Assembly (NCBI GenBank): GCA_021776135.1
Contig: JAJFGL010000039.1
Location: forward strand, 1-64,000
DNA: 64,000 nt
Reading direction: 5' to 3'
From: Kiloniellaceae bacterium
GTDB lineage: Bacteria > Pseudomonadota > Alphaproteobacteria > Kiloniellales > J153
The position numbers and the translations under genes were made by a program. Positions 17,470 through 24,768 of the stretch are shown here, one piece after another (within the stretch, counting starts at the first letter, position 1; every line of letters begins with the position of its first letter). The notes beneath the pieces are model-generated. The model was given only the letters and a program-made list of their open reading frames with translations, was not told the origin of the DNA and made no database searches.

Positions 17470-18378
17470 TTAGGGAGCCATCCGATAACAGCCATGTTCG
17501 ATTTCATCGAGCAACGGCCGGGCGATGGGATTCCAACCCAACTCGGCCCGCGCGCGAACGGCGCGAACGCGGCTGTTGGACCCCATGGTGTTCTGGGCCG
17601 CGCCCGCGCCCCAGACCTTGGAGGCTTCTTCCAGGGACATGGGCTTGGATGCGCCATCGAAACCAAGCATTGCGTTAATCGCCTCGCAAATTTCCTTCAT
17701 GGAATTCTCGCCGTTCTCGGCATAGTAAAACGCACCGGCTGGCGCGGACTCCAGAGCGAGCCCATAGAGCTTGACCAGATCGCCGATGTGGACATTCGAC
17801 CAGATGTTCTCACCGGGGCCGTAGTGTTTGGCGGCTCCTTGTTTCCTGGCCAGGTCAAGAAGCCAGGGCACCTGCATGCTGTGTTCCTTGATTCCAAGAC
17901 CCAGGCCGTAGATGAGACTCGGGCAGATAACGATGGGGCGAAGTCCCTTGGACTTGTGCGCGAGAATGAACTTATTCAACGCCACACGCGCCGCCCGTGC
18001 CGGCGAAGGCGTAAACGGAGTCTCTTCGTCGTAGATATCGCCGACCGCGTGCCCGGCGGACTGGGTGCCAACGATGCTGGAACCGCTGGTGTGGATAAAG
18101 GTTTTTCCGGAACCTTCCAGGGCGCGAAGGAGAGCCCACGCCGCCGCTTCGTGATCCGCGTTGGCCGCGTTCACGACAACCTCGGCGCCCTCCGCGGCGT
18201 CTTCCAGTATGCCGGTATCGTCAAGCGTTCCGGTCACCGGAACAATACCAAGCGCACGCACCTTGTCCGCCATGGCGGTGGATCGAACCAGTCCCGATAC
18301 CTCATGGCCGGCCGCGATCAAAGCGGCGGCGAGCGATCCACCGATGTATCCGGTGACGCCTGTGCAAAATACTTTCAT
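17470..18378 (-). CDS. NAD-dependent epimerase/dehydratase (extended SDR)
   Basis: A 302-residue atypical or extended short-chain dehydrogenase. The start at ATG 18378 gives MKVFCTGVTGYIGGSLAAAL, with the T-G-x-x-G-x-I-G NAD(P) loop. Further features are HTSGSSIVG (active-site serine region) and the substrate-side P-S-L-I-Y-G-L-G. The YxxxK of classical SDRs is not obvious, so this is closer to the atypical NmrA/HSCARG-like or DUF-type epimerases. Its start overlaps the cysQ stop (ATGA), making it the third gene of a coupled operon with the CoxL-like subunit and CysQ. In-frame translation upstream of the ATG is an Arg-rich shadow of cysQ and is not included. Confidence 0.85.
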   Translation of the reverse strand: MKVFCTGVTGYIGGSLAAALIAAGHEVSGLVRSTAMADKVRALGIVPVTGTLDDTGILEDAAEGAEVVVNAANADHEAAAWALLRALEGSGKTFIHTSGSSIVGTQSAGHAVGDIYDEETPFTPSPARAARVALNKFILAHKSKGLRPIVICPSLIYGLGLGIKEHSMQVPWLLDLARKQGAAKHYGPGENIWSNVHIGDLVKLYGLALESAPAGAFYYAENGENSMKEICEAINAMLGFDGASKPMSLEEASKVWGAGAAQNTMGSNSRVRAVRARAELGWNPIARPLLDEIEHGCYRMAP

Positions 18379-19178
18379 ATGCTTGCCTCTGTTTTTCCCC
18401 GCGCGATGAAGTGCGGATTTTCGAAGCCGGGCTTGCCGTAGGTTAGGGGCGTAGCGTCGCCGGCGCGCACCACCTCGCCGCCGGCGGCGCGCAGGACCGC
18501 GTGGGCGGCGGCGGTGTCCCATTCCATGGTTCTGCCAAAGCGCGGATAGAGATCGGCCTCGCCTTGGGCGATGCGGCAGAACTTGAGCGAGGATCCCGCC
18601 GTGATCCGGTCCTTTATATTGTATTGCGCCAAGAAAGCATCCAGTTCCGGGCCGCTGCCGTGGCGGCGGCTGGCGATCACGGTCGCGCCCCCGGCCGGGA
18701 TCGCCCGCGCCGAAATGGCTATGGGTTGCGCGCCGTCCTTGGCAAAGGTGGCGCGGCCGTCCGCGCCGCTCCAGGTGCTTTTCAGCACCGGCGCATGGAC
18801 CACCCCGGCGGCCGGTTGACCGTTTTCGATCAGGGCGATGTTGACCGTGAAATCGCCGTTTCGCTTGATGAATTCCTTGGTCCCGTCCAGGGGATCGATC
18901 AGCCAGAAGCGCCCGCCGGAAACATCCGGTTCGGCCCCCGCCGCCATGGCTTCCTCCGCCACCGTGGGAATGCCCGGCGTTATCTGGGCCAGAGCCGCCA
19001 GGATCACATCCTCGGCCGCTTGATCGGCATCGGTGACCGGGGAGGCGTCGTCCTTACGCCGGACTTCGATATCCCCGCCGTAGACGGCCATGATGGCCAC
19101 GCCCGCGCGCCCCGCGATTTCGCGCAGGACGGCGATCAGGGCCTCGCGGTCGTTGGGATCGATCCGCGCGTAACTCAT
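18375..19178 (-). CDS. cysQ: 3'(2'),5'-bisphosphate nucleotidase CysQ
   Basis: A 267-residue Mg-dependent phosphatase of the IMPase superfamily that removes the 3'-phosphate of PAP, relieving inhibition of sulfur-assimilation and sulfotransfer enzymes. Motifs are VTDADQAAE, the metal-binding WLIDPLDGTKEF and the WDTAAAHAVLRAAGGEV motif near residue 217. SSLKFCRIAQGEADLYPRFG matches CysQ rather than inositol monophosphatases. It overlaps its upstream (CoxL-like) and downstream (epimerase) neighbours by 4 nt each, an unusual operon context for a sulfur-salvage enzyme. Confidence 0.92.
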   Translation of the reverse strand: MSYARIDPNDREALIAVLREIAGRAGVAIMAVYGGDIEVRRKDDASPVTDADQAAEDVILAALAQITPGIPTVAEEAMAAGAEPDVSGGRFWLIDPLDGTKEFIKRNGDFTVNIALIENGQPAAGVVHAPVLKSTWSGADGRATFAKDGAQPIAISARAIPAGGATVIASRRHGSGPELDAFLAQYNIKDRITAGSSLKFCRIAQGEADLYPRFGRTMEWDTAAAHAVLRAAGGEVVRAGDATPLTYGKPGFENPHFIARGKTEASI

Positions 19179-21520
19179 GCCGCGCCCTTCCCCCCGGCGG
19201 CGCGGATCGCGCGCCAGACCGTTTCCGAGGTAACCGGCATGTCGATGTGGCGCAGGCCCAGGGGCTTGAGCGCGTCGAGAACCGCGTTGACGACGGCGGG
19301 GGAGGCGCCGATGGAGCCGGCCTCGCCGGCGCCTTTCACGCCCATGTCGTTGGTCTTGCAGGGGAAGTCTTCGATCATGGTCAACTCGATCTCGGGGAAG
19401 TCATCGGCGCGGGGCATGGCGTAGTCCATGAAGGAGCCGGTCAGTAGCTGGCCGCTATGGGGATCGTAGACGGTGTTTTCCAGCAAGGCCTGGCCGATGC
19501 CCTGGACCGTGCCGCCGATGACCTGTCCGGCGGCCAGCAGGGGGTTCACCAGGGTGCCGAAATCGTCAACGATGACATAGCGCAGCAGCTTGACCGTGCC
19601 GGTCTCGGGATCGATTTCCACCTCGCAGGCGTGGCAGCCGTTGGGATAGGTCATGGTGGCGCCGCTGTGCTTGGCGTTGGCTTCGAGCGGCCCTTGCAAA
19701 TCTTCGGGCAGGCTGGGCCCCGCACCCTTGGCGGCTCGCGCGATCTCGCCCAGGGTCACCCGGCGGTCGGTGCCGACAATGACGAAGGCGCCGCCGGTCA
19801 GTTCCAAGTCCGCCTCGGCGGCCTCCAGCAAATGACTGGCAAGCTTGCGGGCGCGCTCGACCACGGTTTCGGCGGCCTTGGTAATGACCGTCCCGCCCAT
19901 GAGCAGGGAGCGCGAGCCGCCGGTGCCGCCGCCGGATGGCAAGTCGTCGCTGTCGCCCTGGCGTATGCGGATCGCGTCCGGCGGCAGATCGAAGATGTCG
20001 GATAATATCTGGGTATAGACGGTTTCGTGGCCCTGGCCATTGGTCTGGGTGCCGACGTAAACGGTAATACCGCCATCGTCGTCCAGGCCGGCGCGGGCGT
20101 CCTCTTTCCCGCTGCCGCCGCATTCCTCGATGTAGCAGGCGAAGCCCAGGCCGCGCAGCTTGCCTCTCGTTTTTGCTTCCGCGCGCCGGGCCTCCAGGTC
20201 GCCATGACCGGTTTCGGCCAAGGTGCGTTCCAGCATGGCCGGGAAATCGCCGTCGTCGTAGGTCAGGCCGGTCGCGGTCGTGTAGGGCATATCCCCGGGG
20301 GCGATGAAGTTGCGGCGCCGCAACTCGACCGGGTCCAAGCCCAGATCGAAGGCGGCGGCGTCGAGCAGGCGTTCGACGATATAGGCCGCTTCCGGCCGCC
20401 CGGCGCCGCGGTAGGCATCGACCGGCACGGTGTTGGTGAAGACGCATTTCACCTCGCCGTAGGCCGCCGGGATCTTGTACTGGCCGGAAAACATCTTCAC
20501 GCAGCACCCGGTCGGGATGAAGGTGCTGAAGTTGGAAAGGTAGGCGCCCATGTTGGCGACGATGCTGGCGCGTATGGCCAGGATGCGGCCGTCTTGGTCC
20601 AGGGCCAGTTCCGCCAGGGTCACATGATCGCGGCCGTGGCTATCGCTCAGGAAGCTTTCGCCCCGCTCCCCGTTCCAACGCACCGGGCGGCCCAGGTCCC
20701 GCGCCGCGTAGAGCACCAGCACCTGTTCGGCGAAAAGAAAGTTCTTCATGCCGAAGGCGCCGCCCACATCGGGGGTGATGACGTGGAAGTTTTCCGCCGG
20801 CAGCTTGAAAATGGGGTCGGCCAGTTGATGGCGCAGTTTATAGGACCCTTGGGTGCCCGTGGTCAGGGTGAAACGCCCCGTGTCCGGATCGAAGGCGCCC
20901 AGGGCGTTGCGCGGCTCCATGGAGTTCACCACCAGGCGGTTGTTGACCAGCTCCAGGCGGGTCACATGGGCGGCCTTGGCCATGGCCTCGGCGGTTGCCG
21001 CCTCGTCACCCAATTCCCAAAGGACCGCCAGATTATTGGGCGCCTGGTCCCAAATCCGCGGCGCGTCCGGGTCCAGGGCGCGGGCGGTCTCGGCCAGGAC
21101 CGGCAGCTCCTCGAAATCGATCTCGATGGCCTCGGCGGCGTCCTTGGCCTGGTCCAGGGTTTCGGCGGCGACGAAGGCGATGGGATCGCCCACATGGCGC
21201 ACCCGGCCGCGCGCCAGCACCGGATGTCCGGGATCTATCTGCTGGGTTCCGCCCTTGCCCGGCATGGGGGTCTGGCAGGCGATATCGCCGATGCCGTCGC
21301 GGACGAGGTCCTCGGCGGTGTAGATCGCCAGCACCCCCGGCAGGGCGCGGGCGGCGGCGGTGTCCACGGCGCCCAGGACGGCATGGGCATGGGGGCTGCG
21401 CAGGACGAAGCCGACGGCCTCGCCCTCCAGGTGGATATCGTCGGTATAGCGGCCATCGCCGGTGAGCAAGCGGGCATCTTCGACCCGGCGCATGGCTTGG
21501 CCGACGCTGAAACGACCCAT
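19175..21520 (-). CDS. Molybdopterin-binding large subunit, xanthine dehydrogenase/CoxL-like form II
   Basis: A 781-residue catalytic subunit of a molybdenum hydroxylase. The N-terminal alpha/beta hammerhead starts MGRFSVGQAMRRVEDARLLT. The Moco domain contains GGAFGMKNFLFAEQ, and DAYRGAGRPEAAY near residue 370: AYRGAGR is the form II signature, in contrast to AYRCSFR of true CO dehydrogenases, so the substrate is not expected to be CO. The catalytic glutamate lies in GVKGAGEAGSIGA near residue 730. The FAD (CoxM) and 2Fe-2S (CoxS) subunits normally encoded alongside are absent within 5 kb on either side, so partners must come from elsewhere. Coupled by ATGA to cysQ. Confidence 0.9.
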   Translation of the reverse strand: MGRFSVGQAMRRVEDARLLTGDGRYTDDIHLEGEAVGFVLRSPHAHAVLGAVDTAAARALPGVLAIYTAEDLVRDGIGDIACQTPMPGKGGTQQIDPGHPVLARGRVRHVGDPIAFVAAETLDQAKDAAEAIEIDFEELPVLAETARALDPDAPRIWDQAPNNLAVLWELGDEAATAEAMAKAAHVTRLELVNNRLVVNSMEPRNALGAFDPDTGRFTLTTGTQGSYKLRHQLADPIFKLPAENFHVITPDVGGAFGMKNFLFAEQVLVLYAARDLGRPVRWNGERGESFLSDSHGRDHVTLAELALDQDGRILAIRASIVANMGAYLSNFSTFIPTGCCVKMFSGQYKIPAAYGEVKCVFTNTVPVDAYRGAGRPEAAYIVERLLDAAAFDLGLDPVELRRRNFIAPGDMPYTTATGLTYDDGDFPAMLERTLAETGHGDLEARRAEAKTRGKLRGLGFACYIEECGGSGKEDARAGLDDDGGITVYVGTQTNGQGHETVYTQILSDIFDLPPDAIRIRQGDSDDLPSGGGTGGSRSLLMGGTVITKAAETVVERARKLASHLLEAAEADLELTGGAFVIVGTDRRVTLGEIARAAKGAGPSLPEDLQGPLEANAKHSGATMTYPNGCHACEVEIDPETGTVKLLRYVIVDDFGTLVNPLLAAGQVIGGTVQGIGQALLENTVYDPHSGQLLTGSFMDYAMPRADDFPEIELTMIEDFPCKTNDMGVKGAGEAGSIGASPAVVNAVLDALKPLGLRHIDMPVTSETVWRAIRAAGGKGAA

Positions 21521-21711
21521 GGCGGAAACCCTTATCGGTCAGAGAGGTCTGGACGGCGCCGGCGCGGGCGCCCGGCGGCGGAATGATAGGCGCGGGCGCT
21601 GGCCGCTCCAAGTGAAAATTCGGCCGCCCCGTTACCGGACTTTAAACCGTCCCGTGACAGGATCGTAAGATCGGGGACCGGCCCCTGAGCCCCTTTGCCA
21701 CGAGGTTCGAG

Positions 21712-21855
21712 ATGGAGACAGCCTTTCTTCCCGCCGCCATCGTCTGGGCCGCGCTCGGCATCGGCCTGGCCTGTATCCTGGTCCGGCTCAAGGAGCCCCG
21801 GCCCGGCCAGGAACCAAGCGGCGAAGAGCCGGCCGCCGAAGGCTCCCTGGACTGA
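21712..21855 (+). CDS. Putative 47-residue single-span membrane protein
   Basis: A short frame from ATG 21712 with GAGG about 6 nt upstream encodes 47 residues: a hydrophobic helix (PAAIVWAALGIGLACILVRL) followed by an acidic, proline-rich tail ending EGSLD. The pattern of one membrane helix plus an acidic cytoplasmic tail is coherent for a real small protein. No family is recognised. It stands between the divergent CoxL-like gene and the DUF1127 gene. Confidence 0.4.
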   Translation: METAFLPAAIVWAALGIGLACILVRLKEPRPGQEPSGEEPAAEGSLD

Positions 21856-22023
21856 ATCCACCCCCGTTTCGGCCCGCTTCGCGGACGCCCAAGTCATGCC
21901 CCTTTCGCATGGCTGGGGTGCGGCCTTCGCAATTGTCCGGGGCCTGGAAAGGTCTAGATATGCTGCATCGCAACAAACACGAAAAGCCTGGCTCGCCAGC
22001 GCCTTAACCAAGGGAACAGCGCC

Positions 22024-22167
22024 ATGAAAAACATCTTCAGCACGATCCGCCAGTGGCACCGCGACAACGCCGCGGCCATGATGCTGTACCGCTTGAGCGA
22101 CGGCATGCTCGACGACATGGGCCTGGCCCGCGCCAACCTGCGCCGGGATATCCACATTTTTCACTAA
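22024..22167 (+). CDS. DUF1127 (YjiS-like) small protein
   Basis: A 47-residue protein, MKNIFSTIRQWHRDNAAAMM then LYRLSDGMLDDMGLAR, ending with an R-x-x-I-x-x-F-H tail. The L-x-x-L-S-D-x-x-L-x-D-M/I-G-L-x-R core is the DUF1127 signature. In alphaproteobacteria such small arginine-rich proteins have been linked to RNA turnover and phosphate or stress adaptation. AAGGGA lies 8 nt before the ATG, and a strong intrinsic terminator follows 30 bp after the stop, so it is a monocistronic, probably highly expressed unit. Confidence 0.85.
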   Translation: MKNIFSTIRQWHRDNAAAMMLYRLSDGMLDDMGLARANLRRDIHIFH

Positions 22168-22197
22168 GGGCTTCTCCGCCCTCTGGTATTGCCCGAG

Positions 22198-22224
22198 CGG
22201 CGGTCCAGGCAGGACCGCCGTTTT
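22198..22224 (+). terminator. Intrinsic terminator of the DUF1127 gene
   Basis: A perfect 9-bp stem (CGGCGGTCC against GGACCGCCG) closes a 5-nt AGGCA loop and runs into TTTT then GGTTTG. It lies 30 bp downstream of the DUF1127 stop and before the convergent toxin gene. Confidence 0.85.
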
Positions 22225-22266
22225 GGTTTGAGGCTAGGGGATGGCGTTAGTCATTCCCCGGCGCCG

Positions 22267-22554
22267 TTACAGCAAATCCTCGAGCCGGCGGGCGCCGTGG
22301 AGGATACGCTCGACAACGATACCCTCCCTGGCCGCCGTGAAGAGAACGAGATAGCGCCCGTGGACTGCTTGCCGCAGGTCAGGGGCTAGATCGTCCCTTC
22401 GCCCATAGGCTTTGGGCCGCTCGGCCATACGGGCGCAAAGCGCCCGCAGTTCGTCGATGAACGCGGCCGCGCGGGCCGGATTATCGACGGCGATATAATC
22501 GCCAATCGCTTCCAGGTCTTGAACCGCCTTCGGCCGCAGGCGGTAAACGCCCAT
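22267..22554 (-). CDS. ParE/RelE-superfamily toxin
   Basis: A 95-residue toxin-like protein opening MGVYRLRPKAVQDLEAIGDY, with the family pattern Y-x-L-x-x-x-A-x-x-D-L-x-x-I and a C-terminal basic beta sheet (HGRYLVLFTA, VVERILHGARRLEDLL) seen in ParE proteins that inhibit DNA gyrase. Its ATG shares one base with the TAA stop of the antitoxin (TAATG), the usual coupling for such pairs. Target not provable from sequence; ParE is favoured over RelE because the partner is a ParD-like ribbon-helix-helix protein. Confidence 0.88.
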   Translation of the reverse strand: MGVYRLRPKAVQDLEAIGDYIAVDNPARAAAFIDELRALCARMAERPKAYGRRDDLAPDLRQAVHGRYLVLFTAAREGIVVERILHGARRLEDLL

Positions 22555-22829
22555 TAACCACGTTTGCCGGGCATGGCCGCGTATTTCTCGCGCAGCCGCT
22601 TGAGCGCCGTTTCACCGTCCAGCGGCTTTCCGCTCGCGCGGCCCTCGGCTACGAGCCGTTGCAACTCCTCGTCATTCATGGCGATGACGGTGCGTGCCCG
22701 CTGCCAGTGGCGCAGGGCGTCGCGGATGACCTCGCTCGTGTTGGTGAATTCGCCGGCCGCGACCGCCTTCTTGATCTCCGCGAGCATCTCGCGCGGCAAG
22801 GAAATCGTCGTCTTTTCAATGGCGCCCAT
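22554..22829 (-). CDS. ParD-family antitoxin (ribbon-helix-helix)
   Basis: A 91-residue protein beginning MGAIEKTTISLPREMLAEIK, a ribbon-helix-helix DNA-binding strand and helix, followed by AAGEFTNTSEVIRDALRHWQ, the family signature, and a charged C-terminal tail (RLREKYAAMPGKRG) that should wrap the toxin. First gene of the toxin-antitoxin operon. A perfect inverted repeat 18 nt before the start codon is the likely autorepression site. Confidence 0.9.
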   Translation of the reverse strand: MGAIEKTTISLPREMLAEIKKAVAAGEFTNTSEVIRDALRHWQRARTVIAMNDEELQRLVAEGRASGKPLDGETALKRLREKYAAMPGKRG

Positions 22830-22846
22830 GGAAGCCTCGTTTTCTA

Positions 22847-22867
22847 CGGTATGAACATATCATACCG
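22847..22867. promoter_or_regulatory. Probable ParD operator
   Basis: CGGTATGA-ACATA-TCATACCG is a perfect 8-bp inverted repeat with a 5-nt spacer, centred 28 nt before the antitoxin start codon. Toxin-antitoxin operons of this class are autoregulated by the antitoxin binding such palindromes. Confidence 0.75.
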
Positions 22868-22924
22868 AGAATGCCCCGATTTCGGAAGCGGTACTTTCAA
22901 GCGGACGGAGAATGAATGGCCGTC

Positions 22925-23125
22925 CTAACGTGAGCGGGCGGCGCCGCGTCTCGCCCCGCCGATGCTGCGGGTGTTCGCGCCCGCCGCCGGGCCGGTGATG
23001 GAGCCGGGACCCGGATCGAACTGCCCTGGGTGGGGGGGTTGCGTGGGCCCCTTGGCGGCGGCGCGCTTCTCGGCCTTCTTCGCCGCGTTCGCCTTCGCTC
23101 TCTGGCGGGCCTTGGCCTTGGTCAT
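22925..23125 (-). CDS. Small Lys/Ala-rich basic protein
   Basis: 66 residues. The first third (MTKAKARQRAKANAAKKAEK) is a strongly basic, Ala-rich helix; the rest is Gly/Pro-rich and basic (QFDPGPGSITGPAAGANTRS). The composition suggests a nucleic-acid-associated or ribosome-associated protein, but no family is recognised with certainty. The start codon has a plausible context and the frame is intact to a natural stop. It could also be a chance frame in GC-rich DNA. Confidence 0.5.
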   Translation of the reverse strand: MTKAKARQRAKANAAKKAEKRAAAKGPTQPPHPGQFDPGPGSITGPAAGANTRSIGGARRGAARSR

Positions 23126-23210
23126 GGGGGTGGCGCCTCTCTATGGTGGTCTTTCCCAAGCATATCATGCCCGGCCGGGGAAACAAAAATCCCTGTTTCA
23201 CTTAATTTTT

Positions 23211-23588
23211 CTAGCCGGGGCGCGATACCCGCCAGGCCCAGAAAATCAACACCAGCTGAAACGGCAGCCGCGCCCAGAGCAAAGCCGCCGGAATGTGAAA
23301 ACTCGCGGGCTGAATATCGTGCAGCGCCATGTTGAAATTTGCCGGCAGCACCGCCACGAACAGCAAGATCAAACCAAGCCCCGCCAGCCGCCGGGTCCGC
23401 CTCCATAGCAAACCCAACCCAAACAAAATCTCCAACCCGCCGCTGAGATAAACCAGCTCCCGGTGCCAAGGCAGGTAAGCGGGCATGATGGCGACATAAG
23501 CCTCGGTCGCGGCAAAATGCAGGGAACCGGCAACGACCATGACCAGGGCGAGCGCGAAGCGGGAAATGGACCGTGAGGAGGTTTTCAA
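23211..23588 (-). CDS. DoxX-family membrane protein
   Basis: About 125 residues with four hydrophobic helices: RFALALVMVVAGSLHFAATE, YLSGGLEILFGLGLLW, LAGLGLILLFVAVLPANFNM and LLWARLPFQLVLIFWAWRV. G-S-x-H-F and P-A-N-F-N-M-A-L-H are characteristic of the DoxX/COG4270 group. The start is uncertain: I use TTG 23588 because it gives the family's usual length, while an in-frame ATG at 23699 would add a 37-residue leader that looks non-homologous. No redox partner is adjacent. Confidence 0.65.
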   Translation of the reverse strand: MKTSSRSISRFALALVMVVAGSLHFAATEAYVAIMPAYLPWHRELVYLSGGLEILFGLGLLWRRTRRLAGLGLILLFVAVLPANFNMALHDIQPASFHIPAALLWARLPFQLVLIFWAWRVSRPG

Positions 23589-23750
23589 GTGCCCGCGCCC
23601 AGTACGCTCAGGTGCGGTCGCCTTACTGCCCAAAGCCGTCGTCGAAAGGCGGCCGGCGATGGACCAGGGATTCCAGAAGACGCAATTCGGCGTCGCCATG
23701 GCCGATCACCGGCGCCGCTTCGACCGGAATCGGGCTTCCCGGTTATCGGC

Positions 23751-23870
23751 TCACAGGAGGAACATCAACAAGAGGACCAAGCAGACAGCGGCCACGATAG
23801 CGATTCCGAACTGGTTCCAGAGGCTCATTTCGCCCCAGGAATCTAGGAATTTGTCGAAGAATGTTCTCAT
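23751..23870 (-). CDS. Putative 39-residue single-span membrane peptide
   Basis: ATG 23870 to TGA 23751 encodes MRTFFDKFLDSWGEMSLWNQ then FGIAIVAAVCLVLLLMFLL: an amphipathic aromatic N-terminus followed by a textbook C-terminal membrane helix. No convincing ribosome-binding site precedes it, so it is reported at low confidence. The following 170 bp (23871-24040) hold nothing I can support. Confidence 0.3.
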   Translation of the reverse strand: MRTFFDKFLDSWGEMSLWNQFGIAIVAAVCLVLLLMFLL

Positions 23871-24040
23871 GGAGGTCTTGGCCAGTAATTCCGGTTCGAC
23901 TCAGGTTTCAATCCCCATACTGCCAAAACGGCGCCTGGCGGACAACAACCGTTATTTCCCCGATATCCGCCGTGGGGGAGAGGGGGAAGCATGCGATTAA
24001 CCGGGACCGCATCGCGATCCGTTCGATGAGAAAGTGTTAG

Positions 24041-24757
24041 AAAATTATATACTGTCCCCAATTAGCCAGAAAATTTCTACTATGTGGCCTTAAGAGGGTT
24101 CTTGAACGTAAGTGCGAGTTCTATCGCTATCTGTATATACCTTCTGATCTGCCTTGTCGTCGGTTGAAACTGAGGGGTGTGAGCAGCTTCATTGCGAAGC
24201 CCCCGAAGTGAATCGAACAGTGGCAGAACAGTCTTAGCATAGCGTCCTGTGTTTATTAGAGAGATTATGGTTTTTGAGCTCATTTGATGCGGATGTGTAT
24301 ATATCTTAAACCTCTCTGCGGCTTCGGACAGAGCAGCTTCCACGTCTACCCACGCCTCAAGTAGAGCAACTCGTGGCGATTCTTCCGCAATTCTCAAGAG
24401 TTGGGCGTATCGGTCATCGTAGGGTGGTGGATATATTGGCTCTTCATCTTCCGTTGCGCGACGCTGTGTGGATAACATTACTTTTCTCGCTTCGGCTTCG
24501 ATTTCGTTTAGCTCTAGCTCGAACTTTGCCTCCAAATCCTTATATTTTAGATGGCTTACTCGTCCCAAGAGTATGCGAATCTCGCTCCGAAAGAGATACC
24601 CAATCCAGACTGCGGCAAACGGCCAGGCAAGCGAGTCTACTAGGCTGGTTACAGCGTCAATCATCGATGGATAGTGACCAAGGAGTCGTTGAATAAATTC
24701 TTCAATTTAGCACCAGGTGATAATAACCAGGATAATTAAGGACAGTATATAATTTTT
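24041..24757. mobile_element. Putative AT-rich cassette 1, bounded by inverted AAATTATATACTGTCC copies
   Basis: The left boundary (24041-24062) reads AAAATTATATACTGTCCCCA and continues ATT; the right boundary (24739-24757) carries AAAAATTATATACTGTCC on the opposite strand. Between these inverted ends lies exactly one gene (24080-24664), on the minus strand, visibly more AT-rich than the surroundings. An identical arrangement follows immediately (24769-25371). No transposase is present, so this may be a passively mobilised or recombination-captured unit. Mobility is inference from structure and composition. Confidence 0.5.
24080..24664 (-). CDS. Membrane-anchored protein with HEPN-like C-terminal domain
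   Basis: A 194-residue protein. The N-terminal 25 residues (LVDSLAWPFAAVWIGYLF) form one membrane helix. A charged coiled-coil-like stretch follows (LKYKDLEAKFELELNEIEAE). The C-terminal half (about 85-190) is helical, with A-x-L-E-A-W-V-D-V-E-A-A-L and L-R-G-L-R-N-E-A-A-H. The RNEAAH hexad fits the R-x4-H active-site motif of HEPN ribonuclease-like domains. Membrane anchor plus HEPN is a layout found in several poorly characterised, patchily distributed proteins, some of them defence-associated. AT-rich codon use differs sharply from neighbours, pointing to transfer. Function is not established; nuclease activity is inference from one motif. Confidence 0.6.
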   Translation of the reverse strand: MIDAVTSLVDSLAWPFAAVWIGYLFRSEIRILLGRVSHLKYKDLEAKFELELNEIEAEARKVMLSTQRRATEDEEPIYPPPYDDRYAQLLRIAEESPRVALLEAWVDVEAALSEAAERFKIYTHPHQMSSKTIISLINTGRYAKTVLPLFDSLRGLRNEAAHTPQFQPTTRQIRRYIQIAIELALTFKNPLKAT

Positions 24758-24768
24758 AAGTTAGAATT

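Noticed and set aside
19175-21520. Aerobic CO dehydrogenase (coxL)
   Set aside because: The active-site loop reads AYRGAGR (form II) rather than AYRCSFR, and coxS/coxM are missing.
20027-21586. 519-residue plus-strand open frame
   Set aside because: Antisense to the CoxL-like gene, which has full family motifs.
23539-24000. 153-residue plus-strand open frame
   Set aside because: Overlaps the DoxX gene on the other strand, has no recognisable domain and no good start context.
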